Of a DNA stretch of 10,039 nucleotides, positions 6,424 through 10,039 are shown in pieces. Within the stretch, counting starts at the first letter, position 1. The number at the start of each line of letters is the position of its first letter. Below the pieces are notes generated by a model. That model ran no database searches. It was given only the letters and a program-made list of their open reading frames with translations, and had not been told where the DNA came from. This DNA comes from Candidatus Cloacimonadota bacterium. GTDB lineage: Bacteria; Cloacimonadota; Cloacimonadia; JGIOTU-2. A program made the position numbers and the translations under genes. The stretch covers positions 1 through 10,039 of the forward strand of contig JAGGUR010000020.1 in NCBI GenBank assembly GCA_021158425.1, given 5' to 3'.

Positions 6424-7301
6424 GATTTGTTCTTATCCTTCTTTTGTCTTTTTAATCGCTCAGAAGCTAATGCAACAAATATATTTAAAGGATCAATCTT
6501 TCGTGCAATACTAAGATATTTTCTTGCATTAAGAAAATCTTTTTCAGTAATATACAACTTGCTTAAGTCCAAGTACGATTTTACGAAAAATATATTTTGA
6601 GCAATACTTCGTTTAAAATAATAAATTGCTTTCTCAGAATCACCCATATTTTCACAGCATATACCTAAAGTATTAAAAAATTCAGCAGAATCATAGCCCA
6701 AAGATTTAGCTTTCTCAAAATATAAAAATGCTTGAATCCAATTGGACTTCCTATCATAACAAACTGCCTTAAGATAAAATATATCTTTGTTCGTGGGAAA
6801 TTTTACCTCTGCTGTTGACAATAGAGTGATAGCTTTATCATACTCCTGTAATGAAATATACTGCTCAGCTAAAAATGTAAATGTAGTTGGCAAATTACTA
6901 AAGTACGGTAAAACTTTTTCAAATATTTGAATTGCCTCTCTTCTTTTATTTTGATACACTAATGCGACTGCCATATTAAATCTTAATTCTGGAAATTTAT
7001 GTCTAACTCTTTGAAACCACTCAATAGCCATCTTTGATTTTCCTCTTTGTGCAAGAAAAATATTCCCCATTAAAAAATAAAGATGGTCATTATCGGGAAA
7101 GAATGTTAATGCTCGCTTTACGACATTTTCAGCTTTCCTATACAATAAATTGTTCATAAAAATTGCATATAACATCTCATATGCATCAAAGGTTTTGGGA
7201 GCTTTTTTAAGAATATCTTCCAATATTTCTACAGACAATATCCAATTTGTCTTTCTATGATGCTCTGCTTCCCAGAGTAATCCTTTAATATCCTTGTTCA
7301 T
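6420..7301 (-). CDS. Tetratricopeptide-repeat protein, function unknown
   Basis: The 293-residue protein is made almost entirely of about seven 34-residue helical TPR units from about residue 35 to 280. Typical consensus pieces are visible, such as YFLMGNIFLAQRGKSKMAIE, FFNTLGICCENMGDSEKAIY and YLDLSKLYITEKDFLNARKY. There is no signal peptide or membrane segment, so it is probably cytoplasmic and serves as a protein-binding scaffold. The C-terminus is lysine-rich. It overlaps dusB upstream and ybbR downstream by ATGA on both sides, so all three are probably translated together. The partner is unknown; the coupling makes the YbbR protein or an associated membrane complex the first candidate, but nothing in the sequence proves this. 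Confidence 0.88.
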   Translation of the reverse strand: MNKDIKGLLWEAEHHRKTNWILSVEILEDILKKAPKTFDAYEMLYAIFMNNLLYRKAENVVKRALTFFPDNDHLYFLMGNIFLAQRGKSKMAIEWFQRVRHKFPELRFNMAVALVYQNKRREAIQIFEKVLPYFSNLPTTFTFLAEQYISLQEYDKAITLLSTAEVKFPTNKDIFYLKAVCYDRKSNWIQAFLYFEKAKSLGYDSAEFFNTLGICCENMGDSEKAIYYFKRSIAQNIFFVKSYLDLSKLYITEKDFLNARKYLSIARKIDPLNIFVALASERLKRQKKDKNKS

Positions 7302-8317
7302 TTTTTTTGAATACTCTTGTCCGCCTGAGGCGTCATGCCCGAGGCAGACCCACTTTGGCAGAAATCAGCCTCTGTCTGAAAACTTAACAAATACTTAATA
7401 AACTGCTTCTCATCATTTGCCTGATTACATTTTTGTCGCAAGACTGACGCTCCTCTTATTCCTTTGGTATAAGGAGCAATAAATTTCCTGATTATTTGCA
7501 ACGCTTTTTTGCTTCCAATTTTCTCTTTTAACCTTTTAAAATGAAAGAAAATCATTTCAATTTTTTCTGGTGGCAAAATAGTTTGATAAGTATTATTTTG
7601 TAAATAATTTTTTATCTGTCTAAATATCCAGGGATTTCCAATTGCACCCCGACCGACCATTATTGAATCGCATTTAGTCTGAGCAAACATTATTTTAGCA
7701 TCTTCTGGAGTCGTTATATCTCCATTTCCGATTATTGGAATTGTGGAATTTTCTTTTACTTTGGTAATTAAATTCCAATTGCTTTTGCCAGAAAACATCT
7801 CATCTCGGGTTCTCGGGTGAAATATAATTGCAGACGCACCCTCAGATTGGATTATTTTTACTATCTCAAACAGGTCTTTATCAGAGTTCCAGCCCGCACG
7901 AATTTTTACGGTTAGAGGAAGTTTATCATTAATAGTTTTATATGATAGTTTCACTATCTCTTTTATTTTATTTTTATCTTTTAATAAAGCAGAGCCAGAA
8001 TTATTTTTTACAATCTTTTTTACTGGACAGCCCATATTAATATCAACAAAATTAGGTTGATATTCCATTAAAATTTTAATTCCTTCTGAGATTTTATGCG
8101 CGTCGTTTCCAAAAATCTGCAAACCTATTGGTCGTTCTTCTTTGTCAAATTCTGCTAACATTTTGATTTTGGGATTGTTGTGTATCAATGCATCAGCGCT
8201 TATCATTTCGCTCATTACAACATCTGCTCCCATAGATTTGCAGATTTTCCTATAAACAGTATCTGTATATCCTGCAAGTGGAGCAAGCCAAAGCTTATTA
8301 TCAAAAATATCATTCAT
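7298..8317 (-). CDS. dusB: tRNA-dihydrouridine synthase, DusB/NifR3 family, with repeat-derived C-terminal tail
   Basis: FMN- and NADPH-dependent reduction of uridine to dihydrouridine in tRNA. The 339 residues show the TIM-barrel start LAPLAGYTD (11-19), the catalytic Cys97 in NMGCPVKK, the FMN/phosphate region around KIRAGWN, FHPRTR and GNGDI, GRGAIGNPW, and the C-terminal helical tRNA-binding domain. The subfamily (DusB rather than A or C) is judged from these motifs and general look. Residues from about 314 to 335 are low-complexity and encoded by GC-rich inverted-repeat DNA, unlike the AT-rich body of the gene. The normal domain appears to end around residue 313. The final TGA nevertheless overlaps the next gene's ATG as ATGA. 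ATG at 8317 has no clear ribosome-binding site; the leader is short and AT-rich. Confidence 0.95.
   Translation of the reverse strand: MNDIFDNKLWLAPLAGYTDTVYRKICKSMGADVVMSEMISADALIHNNPKIKMLAEFDKEERPIGLQIFGNDAHKISEGIKILMEYQPNFVDINMGCPVKKIVKNNSGSALLKDKNKIKEIVKLSYKTINDKLPLTVKIRAGWNSDKDLFEIVKIIQSEGASAIIFHPRTRDEMFSGKSNWNLITKVKENSTIPIIGNGDITTPEDAKIMFAQTKCDSIMVGRGAIGNPWIFRQIKNYLQNNTYQTILPPEKIEMIFFHFKRLKEKIGSKKALQIIRKFIAPYTKGIRGASVLRQKCNQANDEKQFIKYLLSFQTEADFCQSGSASGMTPQADKSIQKK
7319..7349. repeat. GC-rich inverted repeat inside the 3' end of dusB
   Basis: Arms GTCCGCCTGAGGC (7319-7331) and GCCCGAGGCAGAC (7337-7349) pair at 10 of 13 positions around GTCAT; each arm also contains its own small stem (GCCT/AGGC). 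It encodes residues 323-333 of DusB (GSASGMTPQAD) and lies 18 bases from the dusB stop. It contrasts sharply with the surrounding AT-rich coding sequence. Confidence 0.75.
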
Positions 8318-8353
8318 AATTAATTTTAAAAATTCAATAATGTTAATAAAACA

Positions 8354-8382
8354 AATAGAAATTCAGACAAAAATCTTGTCAA
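8354..8382 (-). promoter_or_regulatory. Candidate sigma-70-type promoter for the dusB cluster
   Basis: Reading the minus strand, TTGACA (8382-8377) matches the -35 consensus exactly. After 17 bases it is followed by TCTATT (8359-8354), a 4-of-6 match to -10. Transcription would begin near 8347, about 30 bases before the dusB ATG. The complementary strand reads TTGTCA at 8376-8381, pointing at queC, so divergent -35 elements may overlap; no good -10 for queC is visible. GACAA (8366-8370) and TTGTC (8376-8380) form a small inverted repeat here. Confidence 0.4.
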
Positions 8383-8410
8383 TGAGAAAAGAATTTACAT
8401 ATTTGGAATT

Positions 8411-9088
8411 ATGAAAAAAGAAAAGGCAATTATACTACTTAGTGGTGGAATTGATAGTTGTGTTACAGCAGCAATTGCAAATCAAAACTACAAACTTTTT
8501 GCCTTACATATTAATTATGGACAAAGAACTTCAGATAGAGAAGAAAAATCCTTTAATGATATCTGCAGATTTTACAATATAGAAAAAAAACTTAGCGTTG
8601 ACATAGATTATCTCAGGAAGATCGGCGGTTCCAGTTTAACAGATGTGCGATTAAAAGTTCCAGATAAGGTCTCAAAAGATATTCCAAGCACTTATGTTCC
8701 ATTTAGAAATGCAAATCTTCTTGGTATTGCAGTTTCCTGGGCAGAAGTTATAAATGCAAAAAAGGTATTTATTGGGGCAATGGAAGAAGACAGTTCCGGC
8801 TATCCTGATTGCAGAGAGAATTTTTTCAAAGCGTATAACGAAGCAATTAAATTTGGAACAAAACCAAAAACAGATATTTCAATTGAAACCCCAATTCTAC
8901 ATAAGTCCAAATCAGAAGTTGTAAAGCTCGGTTTCAAACTTAAAGCACCTTTACATCTGACCTGGTCTTGTTATCAAAATTCAGAAATTGCATGCGGTGT
9001 TTGTGAAAGTTGCAGATTAAGAATAAATGCTTTTCAAAAAGCTGGATATAAAGACCCTATTCTTTATGAGATTTCTATTAAGTGGTAA
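8411..9088 (+). CDS. queC: 7-cyano-7-deazaguanine synthase QueC
   Basis: Converts 7-carboxy-7-deazaguanine to preQ0 using ATP and ammonia, a step of queuosine synthesis in the cytoplasm. The 225 residues match the family. The PP-loop motif SGGIDS is at 11-16. A C-terminal zinc site is formed by Cys187, Cys195, Cys198 and Cys201 (WSCYQ, then CGVCESCRLR). The central conserved stretch PSTYVPFRNANLL supports QueC over other PP-loop enzymes. ATG at 8411 has a weak GGA 5 bases upstream. The gene diverges from dusB across a 93-base spacer. queD, queE and queF are not in view, so the rest of the pathway must be elsewhere, or preQ0 may serve another use. It is followed by the hairpin ladder and the recombinase gene. 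Confidence 0.97.
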   Translation: MKKEKAIILLSGGIDSCVTAAIANQNYKLFALHINYGQRTSDREEKSFNDICRFYNIEKKLSVDIDYLRKIGGSSLTDVRLKVPDKVSKDIPSTYVPFRNANLLGIAVSWAEVINAKKVFIGAMEEDSSGYPDCRENFFKAYNEAIKFGTKPKTDISIETPILHKSKSEVVKLGFKLKAPLHLTWSCYQNSEIACGVCESCRLRINAFQKAGYKDPILYEISIKW

Positions 9089-9098
9089 ATATGTAGTA

Positions 9099-9175
9099 GG
9101 CGACTCCGTCACCGAATAAAGCCGAGAAACGCGGCGACTCGGTCGCCGAATGTAGCCAAGAGACTTGGCTACTCC
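9099..9175. repeat. 34-bp tandem repeat forming a ladder of hairpins
   Basis: Two full 34-bp units (9099-9132, 9133-9166) and a 9-base partial third (9167-9175) begin GGCGACTCC, GGCGACTCGG and GGCTACTCC. Each unit holds two stems. GGCGAC pairs with GTCGCC around TCG (9133-9147, perfect); its counterpart at 9099-9113 has one mismatch. GTAGCCAAG pairs with CTTGGCTAC around AGA (9152-9172, perfect 9-bp stem). GCCG pairs with CGGC at 9121-9135. The block begins 11 bases after queC ends and stops 13 bases before the recombinase ATG. No T-run follows, so it is not a standard terminator. Confidence 0.85.
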
Positions 9176-9188
9176 AAAAATTTGAAAT

Positions 9189-10039
9189 ATGAACGATTTA
9201 ATTAAAAAATACATAGATTTCCTTTCCTCAAAAAATATGTCAAAGCACACAATCCGTGCTTATCAAAGTGATTTGTTTCAATTTGCTGAATATTGCAAAA
9301 GATTTTTCAAGGATGAAAAAATTGTGGTTGCTGATATTACCAAAACTATGTTTCGCGACTTTCTGCAATTCTTAAGTGAGAAAGGTGATTCAAACAGAAC
9401 TCTCGCCAGAAAAGTCATCTCTATAAAAGGCTTCTTTAAATATTTATATACTGAAAAAATAATCCCCAAAAACCCAACTATTGATATAAAAAATCCAAAA
9501 TTCGAAAAAAACACAGCAACTTTTCTTACAGAAAAAGAGATGGAATTTGTTCTCAATATCCCTGATCAGGAAAACATTCTGGGAATAAGAAATAAAGCTA
9601 TTTTAGAATTACTTTATAGCAGTGGCATACGAATTAGTGAATTAGCAGGCTTGAAAATTGCAAATGTAAATCTTAAAAAGGGATTGATAAAGGTAATGGG
9701 CAAAAGAAGAAAGACAAGGATAATACCAATTGGTTCTTATGCTCAAGAATCTTTACAGAATTATCTGAAAATACGACCTGCCCTTATTCAACCAAAAACT
9801 AAGAGTGAGATGAAAAAGATGCTTTTCATTTCCAAAAATGGAATCCCTCTATCTGCAGATGAGCTCAGATATATTATAGATAAATATTTGAAAGTAATAG
9901 AAAAATCAAAACGATACAGTCCACATACAATAAGGCATTCATTTGCAACGCATCTTCTTGACCGTGGAGCAGACTTGCGTTCTGTTCAGGAATTATTAGG
10001 ACACAGCAGTTTGTCATCTACGGAAATCTATACGCACAC
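9189..10039 (+). CDS. xerC: Tyrosine site-specific recombinase, XerC/XerD family (C-terminal end cut by window edge)
   Basis: Resolves chromosome dimers at dif-type sites, or integrates elements, through a 3'-phosphotyrosyl intermediate. The 283 visible residues comprise the N-terminal SAM-like core-binding domain (about 1-95) and nearly the whole catalytic domain. All active-site residues are present: Arg148 (SGIRISEL), Lys172 (GKRRKTR), His246 and Arg249 (SPHTIRH), His272 (LLGHSSLS) and the nucleophile Tyr281 (EIYTH). Only the last few residues should be missing. Length and motifs fit housekeeping XerC/D better than a phage integrase; which of the two, or a single-Xer system, cannot be settled here. 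ATG at 9189 lacks a strong ribosome-binding site, and a 9-bp hairpin ends 16 bases before it. No clear dif site was seen in the window. Confidence 0.95.
   Translation, partial: MNDLIKKYIDFLSSKNMSKHTIRAYQSDLFQFAEYCKRFFKDEKIVVADITKTMFRDFLQFLSEKGDSNRTLARKVISIKGFFKYLYTEKIIPKNPTIDIKNPKFEKNTATFLTEKEMEFVLNIPDQENILGIRNKAILELLYSSGIRISELAGLKIANVNLKKGLIKVMGKRRKTRIIPIGSYAQESLQNYLKIRPALIQPKTKSEMKKMLFISKNGIPLSADELRYIIDKYLKVIEKSKRYSPHTIRHSFATHLLDRGADLRSVQELLGHSSLSSTEIYTH

Noticed and set aside
9099..9175. CRISPR-like tandem repeat
   Set aside because: The repeats adjoin without unique spacers, the units are themselves palindromic throughout, and no cas gene is present.
9133..9180. Intrinsic terminator after queC
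   Set aside because: The hairpins are strong but are followed by A-rich sequence on the plus strand, not a T-run.
9089..9188. dif or att site next to the recombinase gene
   Set aside because: No pair of 11-bp XerC/XerD-like half-sites around a 6 to 8 base centre could be recognised; the palindromes here have 3-base centres.
9017..9556. Minus-strand frames opposite queC and the recombinase
   Set aside because: They are antisense to conserved QueC and Xer coding sequence; the first also crosses the hairpin repeats.

Overview
The window is 10 kb of AT-rich bacterial chromosome. It is densely coded, with short spacers and repeated ATGA stop/start overlaps. The genes are housekeeping types: tRNA modification, envelope, redox and Xer recombination. 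No rRNA, tRNA, CRISPR array or transposase is visible. The lineage cannot be fixed from this sequence. The combination of low GC, a ferredoxin-fused electron-transfer flavoprotein and small GC-rich palindromic repeats dropped between genes suggests an uncultivated anaerobic bacterium. That is an inference, not an identification.

Layout. Everything from 1 to 8317 lies on the minus strand and reads right to left. The order is a DusB-type tRNA-dihydrouridine synthase (8317-7298), a TPR protein (7301-6420), a YbbR-domain membrane protein (6423-5530), a repeat spacer, TsaD (5414-4389), a membrane family-2 glycosyltransferase (4392-3265), a possible 32-residue ORF (3211-3113), a repeat insertion, a YycJ/WalJ-like metallo-beta-lactamase-fold protein (2935-2159), another repeat spacer, a CaCA cation exchanger (1922-969), and ferredoxin-fused EtfA (881 to beyond the left edge). 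On the plus strand, diverging from dusB, are queC (8411-9088), a ladder of hairpins (9099-9175), and a Xer-type tyrosine recombinase (9189 to beyond the right edge).

How the genes relate. DusB (dihydrouridine), TsaD (t6A) and QueC (queuosine precursor) are three separate tRNA-modification functions within 4.7 kb. The YbbR protein and the glycosyltransferase act at the membrane or envelope. The exchanger and EtfA concern ion and electron flow. The minus-strand genes could be one long transcript from the candidate promoter at 8354-8382, but the repeat-filled spacers may hold further promoters or processing sites.

Main points for a second look are all about repeats. (1) A 181-bp repeat mosaic sits exactly at the start of the metallo-hydrolase gene, between two 17-bp copies of that gene's own ribosome-binding site and start codon, leaving a decoy start upstream. 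(2) The last part of DusB is encoded by an inverted repeat, yet keeps its ATGA coupling to the next gene. (3) A 34-bp tandem of hairpins precedes the recombinase. (4) GC-rich words are shared between spacers. No clearly new multi-gene system is evident.
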